64,000 bases of DNA from Leifsonia shinshuensis (GTDB taxonomy: Bacteria > Actinomycetota > Actinomycetes > Actinomycetales > Microbacteriaceae), in NCBI RefSeq assembly GCF_014217625.1, contig NZ_CP043641.1, positions 1,550,001-1,614,000 on the forward strand, written 5' to 3'. Both the position numbers and the translations under genes were made by a program. Below are positions 30,130 to 39,329 of the stretch, piece by piece. Positions within the stretch are counted from its first letter, which is position 1, and each line of letters opens with the position of its first letter. Under the pieces are notes generated by a model. It saw only the letters and a program-made list of their open reading frames with translations, did no database searches and was not told the origin of the DNA.

Positions 30130-30651
30130 TCAGTGCGTGGAGGCCGTGACCGGCGGCAGCGCCGACCACGGGAACGTGATCCAGCGGTCCGTCCGGCGCC
30201 AGACGAAGTCCGGCTCCAGCACCGTGCGCGGCTTCGAGTACAGGCACACCGTGCGCACGTCGGCGCCCGATGCCGCGATCAGGTCGACAACGAGCGCCAG
30301 GGTGCGGCCGGAGTCGGACACGTCGTCCACCAGCAGCACGCGCTTGGCCTCCAAGGCAGCGGAGTCGAGCATCGGCGGGAGGACCACCGGCTCGGGCAGG
30401 CGGGTGTCGACGCCGGTGTAGAACTCGACGTTCAGGGCGCCGCAGGCCTTGATCCCGAGGGCGTACGAGATGGCGCCGGCGAGCAGCAGACCGCCGCGCG
30501 CGATGGCCACGACCATGTCGGGCTCGAAGCCGGATTCGACCACCTCACCGGCCAGGTGACGGGCCGCGTCGCCGAACTCGAGCCAGCCCAGGACCTCCCG
30601 TTCCGTCTCTTCGAGAACGTCTGCACCTGAATCGTCGAGTTCGCTGGCCAC
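30130..30651 (-). CDS. Phosphoribosyltransferase
   Basis: A 173-residue type-I phosphoribosyltransferase: the PRPP-binding loop [17 protein letters not shown] is intact near 107-123, and [20 protein letters not shown] is the PPi loop region. Hood residues resemble xanthine/guanine-type enzymes, so purine base salvage is likely, but the base cannot be fixed. GTG start with TACGGT 6 nt upstream. It diverges from an MFS gene with 42 bp between starts and precedes ung. Confidence 0.87.
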   Translation of the reverse strand: MASELDDSGADVLEETEREVLGWLEFGDAARHLAGEVVESGFEPDMVVAIARGGLLLAGAISYALGIKACGALNVEFYTGVDTRLPEPVVLPPMLDSAALEAKRVLLVDDVSDSGRTLALVVDLIAASGADVRTVCLYSKPRTVLEPDFVWRRTDRWITFPWSALPPVTASTH

Positions 30652-30657
30652 GCATCT

Positions 30658-30663
30658 ACCGTA
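30658..30663 (-). promoter_or_regulatory. Candidate -10 of the phosphoribosyltransferase-ung operon
   Basis: TACGGT on the minus strand ends 6 nt before the GTG start; leaderless spacing. Confidence 0.5.
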
Positions 30664-30681
30664 CAAGGGCACAGCAGGTGT

Positions 30682-30687
30682 TAGCAT
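30682..30687 (+). promoter_or_regulatory. Candidate -10 of the MFS gene at 30694
   Basis: TAGCAT ends 6 nt before the ATG. The two divergent -10s (30658-30663 and here) are only 18 bp apart, so the promoters must share sequence. Confidence 0.5.
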
Positions 30688-30693
30688 CCGCGC

Positions 30694-32154
30694 ATGACTT
30701 CGGAGAAGACGGTCGCCCAGCGTCGGGCGTCCACGGCGATCGGCGCGACCGCCGCCCTCATCGGCTGGCTGGCTCTGGTCGAGCTGACCAGCGGCATCCT
30801 GCAGGGCTACTACGTGCCGCTGATCTCCGACATCGTCAAGCACCTGGGCATCCACGACGCCGACTACAACTGGTTCGAGGCCGCCCAGCTGCTGCTCTCC
30901 GCGCTCGTGGTCCCGGTGCTCGCGAAGCTCGGCGACATGTTCGGGCACAAGCGCATCCTGCTGGTCGCGACCGTGCTCACCGCCCTGTCGAGCTGGGCGC
31001 TCGCGTTCTCGCACGACTTCACCACCTACCTGATCGCGTTCGCGCTGCAGGGCTTCTACGTGGTCTGGCTGCCACTCGAGATCGCGCTGATCTTCGACCG
31101 CGGCCGCCGCACCAACACGGCCGCGTCGCGCACGCGCCGCGCGGCCGGCCTGCTCGTGGTGGCGCTGGAGTTCGGCGCGATCGTCGGCGCGATCGGCGCC
31201 GGACTGCTGTTCGACGCGCTCGGCCAGAACGTGACGACCACCCTGATGGTCCCGGCCGCGGCGGTCACGCTCGTCTTCTTCGCGATCCTGTTCGGCGTCC
31301 CGGAGTCGGAGCCGGTGCAGGGACGGACGCTCGACGGCGTCGGCTTCGTCCTGCTCACCCTCGCCCTGCTGCTCATCACGTCGGGACTGACCTTCCTCCG
31401 GATCAACGGCGTCGGCACCTGGTGGGTGTGGGCGCTCATCGTCCTCGGCGTGCTCGCGTTCATCCCGTTCGGCCGGTGGGAGCTGAAGCAGAAGGACCCG
31501 GCCATCGACCTCCGCGTGCTGCGGCAGCCGAACATGTGGCCCGTGCAGCTCACTGCGGGCCTCATCGGGATCAGCCTCCTCGGCGCGCAGGCGCCGCTCA
31601 GCACCTATGCGGGCACCGACCCGGTGAACGGCTACGGACTCGGGCTCAGCGCCGGGCAGCGCAGCATCCTGATCGGCGCCTACCTCATCTCGATGATCGT
31701 CGGCGCGGTCCTCTTCCCCGTGGTGTCGTCGTGGCTGAACCCGCGCGTGACCCTGATCGGCGCGTCCTTCCTGGTGGCGATCGGCTACCTGCTGTTCCTG
31801 CCGTTCCACCTGGAGACCTGGCAGGTGTTCACGAACATGGCGATCGCAGGCATCGGCTCCGGCGCACTGGTCGGGGCTCTTCCCGCCGCGGCGGCCGCCG
31901 CCGCCCCGCGCGGGCAGACCGGCGTGGCCACCGCGATGACGAACACGACCAAGACGATCGGCGGCTCCTTCGCCTCCGCCGTCTTCGGCGTCGTGCTGCT
32001 CACCGGCGCCGCGACCGTCACCGCGACGGCCGCGAGCCTGTTCGGCTACATGCTGGTCTGGACCATCTGCGGACTCGGCGCCCTGGTTGCCGCCGTGCTG
32101 CTGTTCTTCGTGCCGCGCCTGGCCTTCGCCGACGCAGAGGCGACGATCGTCTGA
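30694..32154 (+). CDS. MFS transporter (14-helix DHA2-like)
   Basis: A 486-residue major-facilitator protein. Motif A-like GDMFGHKRIL is near 88-97; about 14 hydrophobic segments run through the chain, as in EmrB/QacA drug-proton antiporters, and the tail is short. The VELTSGILQGYYVPLISDI segment of helix 1 contains an acidic residue typical of cation-drug pumps. Substrate unknown. It stands 22 bp before the nucleotidyltransferase gene and may share its transcript, linking export with antibiotic modification. Confidence 0.87.
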   Translation: MTSEKTVAQRRASTAIGATAALIGWLALVELTSGILQGYYVPLISDIVKHLGIHDADYNWFEAAQLLLSALVVPVLAKLGDMFGHKRILLVATVLTALSSWALAFSHDFTTYLIAFALQGFYVVWLPLEIALIFDRGRRTNTAASRTRRAAGLLVVALEFGAIVGAIGAGLLFDALGQNVTTTLMVPAAAVTLVFFAILFGVPESEPVQGRTLDGVGFVLLTLALLLITSGLTFLRINGVGTWWVWALIVLGVLAFIPFGRWELKQKDPAIDLRVLRQPNMWPVQLTAGLIGISLLGAQAPLSTYAGTDPVNGYGLGLSAGQRSILIGAYLISMIVGAVLFPVVSSWLNPRVTLIGASFLVAIGYLLFLPFHLETWQVFTNMAIAGIGSGALVGALPAAAAAAAPRGQTGVATAMTNTTKTIGGSFASAVFGVVLLTGAATVTATAASLFGYMLVWTICGLGALVAAVLLFFVPRLAFADAEATIV

Positions 32155-32176
32155 CAGGACTCGACAGAGGGGGATC

Positions 32177-32968
32177 ATGGACGCTCAACTACCGCCGCAG
32201 GTCGGCGAGGCACTCACCCGGTTTCTTCTCGAGCAACGCCGCCGCGCGCCCGGCCTGGTCAGCCGCGCGGTCGTCACTGGATCGGCGGCGACCGGCGACT
32301 GGTACGACGGCGTCAGCGACATCGACGTGGTGTTCGTCGTGACCCGCGATCCGGTTGACGACCTCCCGGCTCTCGCCTCCCTCCACGCGGAGTCGTCGCC
32401 GCACATCGACGGCGTCTACCTGACCGAGTCGGAGATCGCCCGCGGGCCCGACCAGGTGGAGACCGCGCCGCAGGTCGTGGAGGGCGTCCTGCTCAGCGCC
32501 CTCGCCGGCGGCAGCCTGAGCTGGGCGACGTGGCGCGAGCTGGAGGACGGCGTGCAGGGCGTCGTGGACGGCGGCGACGTGATCTGGACACCCACCTCGG
32601 ACCGGCACCCGGACACTGCGACGCACCTCGCCACCCGCGCGCGCAGCGACCTCGTCGACTTCTGGGCGCCGGTCGGCGACAGCGCGGAGACCGAGCTCTC
32701 CGATCGCGAGCCCGGCGACCCGGTGCGTTCGGAGACCGTGCGCTGGCTGGCCCTCGGCCCGATCCGGCTGGTGGCGACGATGGAGTCCGGCCGCATCCTC
32801 TCCAAGACCGAGGCCGCCCGCGCCGCCGCCGAACGCTGGCCCGAGCACGCGGAGCTGCTCGACCGGGCCGTGCGCGACCGCGCAGGCGAGCGGCAGACGT
32901 TCGTCACCGCCGACGCGCGGGAGGCCATCGCGCTGCTGCGGCAGTGCGTGGACGTCGCGCAGGTCTGA
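32177..32968 (+). CDS. Nucleotidyltransferase-fold protein (aminoglycoside-adenylyltransferase-like)
   Basis: A 263-residue protein with the Pol-beta-like signature GSAATGDWYDGVSDIDVVFV (near 36-55): the GS pair and the SDID metal-binding aspartates are intact. The C-terminal half is helical (ETVRWLALGPIRLVATM, KTEAARAAAERWPEH), matching the AadA/DUF4111 architecture that adenylates streptomycin-like drugs. Resistance is inferred, not shown; other small-molecule targets are possible. A GAGGGGG ribosome site precedes the ATG at 32177. A strong palindrome follows. Confidence 0.82.
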   Translation: MDAQLPPQVGEALTRFLLEQRRRAPGLVSRAVVTGSAATGDWYDGVSDIDVVFVVTRDPVDDLPALASLHAESSPHIDGVYLTESEIARGPDQVETAPQVVEGVLLSALAGGSLSWATWRELEDGVQGVVDGGDVIWTPTSDRHPDTATHLATRARSDLVDFWAPVGDSAETELSDREPGDPVRSETVRWLALGPIRLVATMESGRILSKTEAARAAAERWPEHAELLDRAVRDRAGERQTFVTADAREAIALLRQCVDVAQV

Positions 32969-32983
32969 CCGGATCAACGACAA

Positions 32984-33041
32984 CGAAACGTGAGTCGTTG
33001 CGGATTCCATGTCACTGGTTTCCGCAACGACTCACGTTTCG
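32984..33041. terminator. Perfect 21-bp inverted repeat between convergent genes
   Basis: Arms 32984-33004 and 33021-33041 are fully complementary (core GAAACGTGAGTCGTTGC) around a 16-nt loop. It occupies the gap between the stops of the nucleotidyltransferase gene and metY, so it should end transcription from both sides. Confidence 0.75.
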
Positions 33042-33049
33042 ATGGCGGG

Positions 33050-34372
33050 TCAGACCCGGGCGGCCTCCACGACGGCGCGTGCCGCGGCGAGTCCGGCCGA
33101 CAGGTCGGCCTTCAGGTCGTCGATGTTCTCCAGGCCGACCGAGAGGCGCACCAGGCCCGGCGTGACGCCCGCGGTGAGCTGCTGCTCCGGGGTCAGCTGG
33201 GAGTGCGTGGTCGAGGCCGGGTGGATGACCAGGCTGCGCACGTCGCCGATGTTGGCCAGGTGGCTGAACAGCTTCAGGCTGTCGACGAGGGCCGCGCCCG
33301 CGTCCACGCCGCCCTTGAGCTCGAACGACAGCACCGCACCGACGCCCTTCGGGGCGTACTTGTTGGCCGCGGCGTACCACGGGCTGGTCGGCAGGCCGGA
33401 GTAGTTCACCGTGGCCACGTCGGGGTGGGCCTCCAGGAACTCCGCGATCTCCTGCGCGTTCTGCGTGTGACGCTCGACGCGGAGCGAGAGCGTCTCGATG
33501 CCCTGGATGAGCTGCCAGGCGCTGGCCGGCGCGATCGCGGCGCCGAGGTCGCGGAGCAGCTGCACGCGCGCCTTGATGATGTAGGCCAGGCCGTCGCCGA
33601 CCGCCGCCGTGTAGACGGCGCCGTGGTACGACGGGTCCGGCTGGGTCAGGCCCGGGAACTTGTCCGCGTTCTTCGACCACTCGAACGTGCCGCCGTCGAC
33701 GACGACGCCGCCGATGACCGTGCCGTGACCGCCGAGGAACTTGGTTGCCGAGTGCACGATGATGTCGGCGCCGTGCTCGAACGGGCGGATCAGGTACGGG
33801 GTCGCGATCGTGTTGTCCACGATCAGCGGGACGCCGGACTCGTGCGCCACCTCGGCCACGAGCGCGATGTCGAGGATGTTGATCTTCGGGTTGCCGATGG
33901 TCTCCGCGAAGAACAGCTTGGTGTTCGGGCGGACCGCGCGGCGCCACTCCTCGGCGTCGTCCTGGTTCTCCACGAACGTGGTCTCGATGCCGAGCTTCGC
34001 GAGCGTGTACTTGAACAGGTTGTAGGTGCCGCCGTAGATCGAGCTGGAGGACACGATGTGGTCGCCGGCTTGCGCGATGTTCAGCACCGCGAAGGTCTCC
34101 GCCGCCTGGCCGGACGCGACGAGGAGGGCGCCGGTGCCCCCTTCGAGCGCGGCGACGCGCTCCTCGACGACCGCCTGGGTCGGGTTCTGGATGCGGGTGT
34201 AGATGTTGCCGAACTCGGCGAGCGCGAACAGGTTCTTGGCGTGCTGCGCGTTGTTGAAGACGTAGGAGGTCGTCTGGTAGATCGGGGTGGCGCGCGCGTT
34301 GGTCACCGGGTCCGGCGCGGCGCCGCTGTGGATCTGCTTGGTCTCGAACTGCCAGTCGGCGGCGTCGGTCAT
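33050..34372 (-). CDS. metY: O-acetylhomoserine sulfhydrylase
   Basis: A 440-residue Cys/Met-metabolism PLP enzyme. YTRIQNPTQAVVEERVAALEGG (58-79), VDNTIATPYLIRP and HSATKFLGGHG with Schiff-base Lys211 are intact; the C-terminal VRLSVGLENIDDL is typical. It makes homocysteine from O-acetylhomoserine and sulfide. The metX gene that supplies the substrate lies 3.7 kb away on the other strand. The length and insert pattern favour MetY over MetB. AAGGAG ribosome site 9 nt before ATG 34372. Confidence 0.93.
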   Translation of the reverse strand: MTDAADWQFETKQIHSGAAPDPVTNARATPIYQTTSYVFNNAQHAKNLFALAEFGNIYTRIQNPTQAVVEERVAALEGGTGALLVASGQAAETFAVLNIAQAGDHIVSSSSIYGGTYNLFKYTLAKLGIETTFVENQDDAEEWRRAVRPNTKLFFAETIGNPKINILDIALVAEVAHESGVPLIVDNTIATPYLIRPFEHGADIIVHSATKFLGGHGTVIGGVVVDGGTFEWSKNADKFPGLTQPDPSYHGAVYTAAVGDGLAYIIKARVQLLRDLGAAIAPASAWQLIQGIETLSLRVERHTQNAQEIAEFLEAHPDVATVNYSGLPTSPWYAAANKYAPKGVGAVLSFELKGGVDAGAALVDSLKLFSHLANIGDVRSLVIHPASTTHSQLTPEQQLTAGVTPGLVRLSVGLENIDDLKADLSAGLAAARAVVEAARV

Positions 34373-34433
34373 GGCTTGCGCTCCTTGCTCGGGTGTGGCC
34401 TTCGGGTGATGGCACCGTTCGGTGGTCGCTAAC

Positions 34434-34462
34434 ACGCTAGACTCGCGGCCGCGCGTGGGCAA
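34434..34462 (-). promoter_or_regulatory. metY promoter and short leader
   Basis: TTGCCC (34457-34462) and TAGCGT (34434-34439) are spaced 17 bp, giving a leader of about 55 nt before metY. That leader (34373-34427) holds CACCGAACGGTG and an ACCCG repeat but does not show the layout of a SAM-I/IV riboswitch that I could recognise. Confidence 0.55.
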
Positions 34463-34501
34463 CGCACCCGAAACATGCCGTAACCCGTGAGAATAGGCAG
34501 C

Positions 34502-35278
34502 ATGAGCAGCAGACGTGTGGTCGTGACCGGAGCGAGTTCGGGGATCGGGGCGGCGACCGTCCGCCTGTTCCGCGAACGGGGCTGGGAGGTCGTCGGCGTC
34601 GCCCGCCGGCAGGAGCGCCTGGACGAGCTCGCGGCCGAGACCGGCGCCGAGGTGTTCGCCGCCGATCTGACCCGCCAGGAGGACGTGGACGCCCTCCGCG
34701 ACCACCTCGCCGCGACCGGCCCGATCCACGCGCTGGTGAACAACGCGGGCGGCGCCAAGGGCCTGGACTCGGTGGAGGCCTCCAGCGTCGACGACTGGGT
34801 CTGGATGTACGAGATCAACGTCATCGGCACCAAGCGCGTGATCAGCGCGCTGCTGCCGCTGCTGCGCGACGGCGCCAGGGAGACCGGCCACGCCGACATC
34901 CTGAACCTCACCTCGATCGCCGGTCTGAACGCCTACGTGGGCGGCGGCGGGTACAACGCGGCCAAGTTCGCCGAGCACGCCCTCACCGAGGTGCTGCGGC
35001 TGGAGCTGAACGGCGAGCCCATCCGGGTGGTGGAGGTCGCCCCCGGCATGGTCGCGACCGAGGAGTTCTCGCTGGTCCGCTTCGGCGGCGACCAGGGGAA
35101 GCGCGACGCGGTCTACGAGGACGTGCCGGAGCCGCTGACCGCCGAGGACGTCGCAGAGACGATCGTGCACGCGCTCGAGCTCCCACGGCACGTCGACCTC
35201 GACCTGATCGTCGTCAAGCCGGTCGCGCAGGCCGCCTCCTACCGATTCGCCAAGGGCGAGCTGACGGTCAAGGACTGA
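34502..35278 (+). CDS. Short-chain dehydrogenase (YdfG-like)
   Basis: A 258-residue SDR: TGASSGIGAATVRL (cofactor loop, NADP-type with RR at 35-36), NNAGGAKG, LTSIAG with the catalytic Ser, and GYNAAKF with Tyr/Lys. The VYEDVPEPLTAEDVAETIVHAL tail places it with serine/3-hydroxy-acid dehydrogenases of the YdfG kind. I use ATG 34502; GTG 34487 is possible. Ten bp separate it from the potassium channel gene, so the two may be co-transcribed. Confidence 0.9.
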   Translation: MSSRRVVVTGASSGIGAATVRLFRERGWEVVGVARRQERLDELAAETGAEVFAADLTRQEDVDALRDHLAATGPIHALVNNAGGAKGLDSVEASSVDDWVWMYEINVIGTKRVISALLPLLRDGARETGHADILNLTSIAGLNAYVGGGGYNAAKFAEHALTEVLRLELNGEPIRVVEVAPGMVATEEFSLVRFGGDQGKRDAVYEDVPEPLTAEDVAETIVHALELPRHVDLDLIVVKPVAQAASYRFAKGELTVKD

Positions 35279-35288
35279 CGAGCCGACC

Positions 35289-36011
35289 ATGGCGGACGAC
35301 GCGAAGCGCAGGCGCTGGGAGGCGGCCACCGTGTGGCCGGGCGTCGTCGCGAGCCTCGTCTTCCTCATCGCCTACTCGTGGACCGTGCTGCAACCGCACA
35401 TGGGCCGGCTGCTGTACGGCGTGCTCATCGCGTTGCTCGCGCTGATCTGGGTGGCGTTCCTGGTCGACTACGTGGTGCGGTTCCGGCTCGCGGAGGACAA
35501 GCGCCGGTTCGTGCAGCACAACGTCGTCGACCTGCTGTCCGTGCTGATCCCGGTGGCCCGGCCGTTCCGGCTGATCGGGGACCTCTTCCGCATCCCGAGC
35601 CTGCGCGGCGGCAGCGGGAGCCACCTGCGCCGGCGCATCATCATCATCGCCGGCACGTTCGTGCTGATGTTCATCTACGTCATCTCGCTCGCCGTGTACC
35701 AGGTCGAGCGCTACGCCCCCGGCTCCAACATCCGCTCGTTCGGCGACTCGATCTGGTGGGCCTGCGTGACCATGGCGACCGTCGGCTACGGCGACTACTA
35801 CCCGGTCACCGTCACGGGGAGGATGCTCGCCGTCGTGCTGATGATCGGCGGCATCGCGATCGTCGGCACCGCGAGCGCCACGATCGTCAACTATCTCAAC
35901 GAGCAGACCCAGCAGGCGAGGGAGCGCCGGGCGCGGGAGCACGAGCACGGGCCCGCGGACGGGCCGAGGCCCGTCGAGGACCCCGACCCGCACAGCGGCG
36001 AGAACGGCTGA
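35289..36011 (+). CDS. Potassium channel (voltage-gated-like, 2-domain)
   Basis: A 240-residue membrane protein with helices near 17-35, 40-65, 117-138 and 175-198 and the selectivity filter TVGYGD at 164-169, preceded by the pore helix SIWWACVTMA. The arginine-rich stretch before the pore module (PVARPFRLIGDLFRIP) resembles an S4-like element. It should conduct K+ as a tetramer in the inner membrane. The hydrophilic tail carries no RCK domain. It meets the flotillin gene tail to tail with only 2 bp between the stops. Confidence 0.9.
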   Translation: MADDAKRRRWEAATVWPGVVASLVFLIAYSWTVLQPHMGRLLYGVLIALLALIWVAFLVDYVVRFRLAEDKRRFVQHNVVDLLSVLIPVARPFRLIGDLFRIPSLRGGSGSHLRRRIIIIAGTFVLMFIYVISLAVYQVERYAPGSNIRSFGDSIWWACVTMATVGYGDYYPVTVTGRMLAVVLMIGGIAIVGTASATIVNYLNEQTQQARERRAREHEHGPADGPRPVEDPDPHSGENG

Positions 36012-36013
36012 GG

Positions 36014-37495
36014 TCAGCCCTCCGCCGACGCCGAGCCGCCGGGGAGCTGCCCGGCGCCCGCACCCGCCAGCGCGCCGCCGGCGAGCGACCCGAGCACAGC
36101 GCCCAGGTCGAGCCCGGTCAGGTCCTTGACGACCTTCGGCACCTCGCTGGTGACCTGGCCGATGGTCTTGGTGACCGCGGAGGCGCCCTCCGTGCTGATG
36201 ACGGTCAGCGAGTCGATGTTGCCGAGCGGCTCCGCGACCGCGCGTGTGATCTCGGGGAGGCGGTCGATGATCTCGGAGGCCAAGCCGGCCTCGCCGAACT
36301 TGCGCAGCGCCTCCGCCTTCGCGTCGGTCGCGCGCGCCTCCGCCAGGCCCTCCGCCTCTATCGCGGCCGCGCGGGCCTCGCCGTCGGCCCGCACGCCGGC
36401 CGCGAGGGCGATCTGCCGGTCGCGCTCGGCGTCGCCGGCGAGCCGGACGGCCTCCGCCGCGGCCTGCGCGTCCTGAACCGCTGCGACCTTGTTCGCCTCG
36501 GCGATGGTGCGGCGCTTGAAGGCGTCCGCTTCGGTCGCGGCGTTCGCGGCGTCGCGGTCGGCCTGGGCGCGCTGGACGGTCGCGTAGGCGTCCGCCTCCG
36601 CGGGCTTGCGCACCTCGATGTCGAGGCGCTCCTGCTCGACCTTCGCCTTCTCGGCGAGGGCGTCGCGCTCCTGCGCGGCGACGATCCGGTCCTGCTCGGC
36701 CGTCGCGAGCTGGCCCGCGGCATCCGCCTCGGCGTTCGCGCGATCGGTCTCCGCCTTGATCGCCGCCTGCTTGAGGCTGAGCGCCTTCTGCCGCTCCGCG
36801 ATCTGCTCGGCGGCGTCGATGCGCGCGAACTCGCTGGCGCGGGCGGTCTCCGCCTCCTTGATCTCGGCGTTCTGCTTGGCGAGCGCGGCCTCCGCCCGGC
36901 CGAGGTCGGCGAGGTAGTTCGTGCCGGGTGTGGAGATGTCGGAGATGTTGAGCAGGTCGACCTGGAGGCCCTGCTCGGCGAGGTCGACCTTCGTCGCCTC
37001 GACCACGGCCTCCGACAGGGCGTTGCGGTTGGAGATGATCTCAGTGACCGGCATGTTGCCGATGATCGAGCGCAGCGAGCCCTCCAGCGACTGCTGGATG
37101 ATCTCGGTCAGCGAGCTCTGCTGGGAGAGGAAGCGCTGGGCGGCGCGCCGGACGCCTTCCGGCGTGCCGGACACCTTGAAGTTCACGCTGGCCTGGATCG
37201 CCAGCTTGATGAAGTTGGCGTCGACGCCCTCCACGACGATGCCGATCTGGCGCTGCTCCAGCGAGATCGGGAAACCCTGCTGCAGGATCGGCCAGATGAA
37301 CACCCGGCCGCCGATCACGACGCGCTGGCCGCCGTCCGGTTCGGCGCCGGCACGACGCCCGGCCCCGCGGCCGACGATGACGAGCGCCTCGTTGGGCGCG
37401 ACGCGCCGGATGCGGCCGGCGATGAACAGGAACACGGCGAGCACGGCGACGAGGATCGCGCCGCCCGCGATGATCCCGATGAGGGAGGAGTCCAC
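36014..37495 (-). CDS. Flotillin-like SPFH-domain protein
   Basis: A 493-residue protein with one N-terminal membrane helix (about 5-27, IGIIAGGAILVAVLAVFLFI), an SPFH/band-7 domain (about 30-200) and a long Ala/Glu/Arg coiled coil (about 200-400) like the FloT/YuaG group; the tail is Gly-rich. Such proteins oligomerise on the cytoplasmic face and organise membrane microdomains. The GTG start has an AAAGGA ribosome site. It is 23 nt downstream of an NfeD-type gene, the usual flotillin partner. Confidence 0.9.
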   Translation of the reverse strand: MDSSLIGIIAGGAILVAVLAVFLFIAGRIRRVAPNEALVIVGRGAGRRAGAEPDGGQRVVIGGRVFIWPILQQGFPISLEQRQIGIVVEGVDANFIKLAIQASVNFKVSGTPEGVRRAAQRFLSQQSSLTEIIQQSLEGSLRSIIGNMPVTEIISNRNALSEAVVEATKVDLAEQGLQVDLLNISDISTPGTNYLADLGRAEAALAKQNAEIKEAETARASEFARIDAAEQIAERQKALSLKQAAIKAETDRANAEADAAGQLATAEQDRIVAAQERDALAEKAKVEQERLDIEVRKPAEADAYATVQRAQADRDAANAATEADAFKRRTIAEANKVAAVQDAQAAAEAVRLAGDAERDRQIALAAGVRADGEARAAAIEAEGLAEARATDAKAEALRKFGEAGLASEIIDRLPEITRAVAEPLGNIDSLTVISTEGASAVTKTIGQVTSEVPKVVKDLTGLDLGAVLGSLAGGALAGAGAGQLPGGSASAEG

Positions 37496-37518
37496 GGTCA
37501 GTCCTTTCGGTGGGGGGC

Positions 37519-37983
37519 TCAGGGGTCGAGAGGTTCGACGCGGACGCGCGGCCCGTTCGCCGCGACGACCCGGATCGGGGTGCCGCTGGGGATGTCGGTG
37601 TCGCTGGTGGCGAGCCGGGCCTCCACCTCGTACGGGCCGTCCAGGCTCACCTCGCCGCCGGCGCGGGTGACCGTGGTGCGCGCGACGCCGGTCATCCCGG
37701 CCGGGTCGCTCGGGGCCCCGTCCTCGCTGCGCACGAATCGGCGGATGAGGAGCTGGACGCCCAGGAGCGTCACGACGCCGGCGGCTCCGGCGATCAGGTA
37801 CGCGGCACTCGCCGGCCAGCCGTTGGCGAGCGCGAGCACACCGGACGCGCCAAACAGGGTGAGCCCGGCGCCGAGCCCGGTGCCGGAGAGCGCGCCGTCG
37901 AGGAGGTCGAAGAGCTCGCCGAAGAGCAGCGATACGAGCAGGACGACGAGTCCAGCGACACCGATCGCGATGAAGACGAGCAC
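37519..37983 (-). CDS. NfeD-like membrane protein
   Basis: A 154-residue protein: a short N-terminal helix, two closely spaced helices (about 35-75) and a C-terminal OB-fold (from GMTGVARTTVTRAGGEVSLDG to the end). This is the truncated NfeD/YqeZ-type layout that lacks the protease domain. NfeD proteins are usually encoded next to SPFH proteins, as here, and help stabilise them. GTG start with a strong AAGGGGAG ribosome site. I prefer GTG 37983 to a longer N-terminus. Confidence 0.82.
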   Translation of the reverse strand: MLVFIAIGVAGLVVLLVSLLFGELFDLLDGALSGTGLGAGLTLFGASGVLALANGWPASAAYLIAGAAGVVTLLGVQLLIRRFVRSEDGAPSDPAGMTGVARTTVTRAGGEVSLDGPYEVEARLATSDTDIPSGTPIRVVAANGPRVRVEPLDP

Positions 37984-38107
37984 GGACTCCCCTTGTCTCT
38001 TCGAAACATTCCGTATCTGGCATCTTCCCATAGATCAGCGACCGCGCGGTCACCCGAACGGCCGTAACACAGCACCGCGCACCCCTCCGCTCCGGAAGAA
38101 TGGGCGC

Positions 38108-39313
38108 ATGGAGTGGCAGACCTCGGCGGACACGGCACCCTCGAGCTTCATCACGGAGGCTCAGGCGCGGTCGCTGCTGGGCAAGCCCGCGGCGAGCGGG
38201 GCGTGGAAGGAGTCCGACCCGGCCGGATCGCGGTCGTTCGCGGGCATCGGCGCGTTCGCGTTCGAGAGCGGCGAGAGCCTCCCGTTCGTCCGCGTCGCCT
38301 ACGAGACCTGGGGCGAGCTGTCCGAGGCCGGCGACAACGCCGTGCTCGTGCTGCACGCGCTGACCGGCGACAGCCACGCCGTCGGCGCCAACGGGCCAGG
38401 ACATCCCACCGCCGGTTGGTGGCAGGGCATCATCGGCCCGGGCAAGGCCATCGACACCGACCGCTGGTTCGTGGTCGCGCCCAACATGCTGGGCGGCTGC
38501 CAGGGCACGACGGGTCCCGCGTCGATCGCCCCCGACGGCGCGGAGTGGGGGCCGCGCTTCCCGTTCACGACGATCCGCGACCAGGTGAACGCGCAGGCCG
38601 CCTTCGCCGACGCGATCGGCATCGGCCGCTGGGCCGCTGTCGTGGGCGGCTCGATGGGCGGCATGCAGGCGCTGGAGTGGGCCGTCTCGTACCCGGAGCG
38701 GGTCGAACGGCTCGCTGTGATCGCCGCGCCCCCGTTCTCCACCGCCGACCAGATCGCGCTCAACTCCGTGCAGATCGAGGCGGTGCGCACCGACCCGCTG
38801 TTCCACGGCGGCTACTACTACGACGAGAAGGACGGCGAAGGGCCGCACCGGGGCCTCGCGCTCGCCCGCCGGATGGCGCTGCTCAACTACCGCAGCCCGT
38901 CCGAGCTGAACGCGCGGTTCGAGCGCGCCTGGCAGAGCGGGATCAGCCCGCTCGGCGGCGGCGGCCGGTTCGCGGTGGAGTCCTACCTCGACTTCCACGG
39001 CAACAAGTTCACCCGCCGCTTCGACGCCAACAGCTACTTGACCCTGGTCGAGGCGATGAATTCGCACGACGTCGGACGCGGTCGCGGCGGGCTCGGGGCC
39101 GCGCTCTCGCGCGTGACAGCGCGCACGCTGGTGGTCGGCATCGACAGCGACCGGCTGTTCCCGCTGGAGGGTCAGGAGCTCATCGCCTCCCACCTCCCGG
39201 AGACGATCGACGGTAGGCTGCCGGTGGTGATCCGCTCCGACTTCGGTCACGACGGATTCCTGATCGAGGACGACGCCGTCAGCGAGCAGCTCAGGAGGCT
39301 GTTCGCGGCGTAG
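38108..39313 (+). CDS. metX: Homoserine O-acetyltransferase
   Basis: A 401-residue alpha/beta-hydrolase-fold acyltransferase. VVGGSMGGMQALEW with nucleophile Ser182, the Asp of VVGIDSDRLFPL and the His of SDFGHDGFL form the triad; HALTGDSHAVG is the oxyanion region. It acetylates homoserine with acetyl-CoA for homocysteine synthesis by MetY, encoded nearby on the opposite strand. Length is normal for the long actinobacterial MetX. Whether acyl specificity is acetyl or succinyl rests on family knowledge. Confidence 0.94.
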   Translation: MEWQTSADTAPSSFITEAQARSLLGKPAASGAWKESDPAGSRSFAGIGAFAFESGESLPFVRVAYETWGELSEAGDNAVLVLHALTGDSHAVGANGPGHPTAGWWQGIIGPGKAIDTDRWFVVAPNMLGGCQGTTGPASIAPDGAEWGPRFPFTTIRDQVNAQAAFADAIGIGRWAAVVGGSMGGMQALEWAVSYPERVERLAVIAAPPFSTADQIALNSVQIEAVRTDPLFHGGYYYDEKDGEGPHRGLALARRMALLNYRSPSELNARFERAWQSGISPLGGGGRFAVESYLDFHGNKFTRRFDANSYLTLVEAMNSHDVGRGRGGLGAALSRVTARTLVVGIDSDRLFPLEGQELIASHLPETIDGRLPVVIRSDFGHDGFLIEDDAVSEQLRRLFAA

Positions 39314-39329
39314 AGGGGAACGGAGGGGC

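Noticed and set aside
34373..34430. SAM riboswitch before metY
   Set aside because: The leader is only about 55 nt and has one short stem; it lacks the multi-stem layout and core bases of SAM-I/IV or SAM-II as far as I can see.
36006..36019. GGCTGAGGTCAGCC palindrome over two stop codons
   Set aside because: It arises because two convergent TGA stops are 2 bp apart with a symmetric GGC; 6-bp arms with a 2-nt loop are not a plausible hairpin.
35333..39313. A 1326-codon frame ending in metX
   Set aside because: Only the last 401 codons from ATG 38108 match homoserine acetyltransferase; the rest is a shadow of the channel and flotillin genes.
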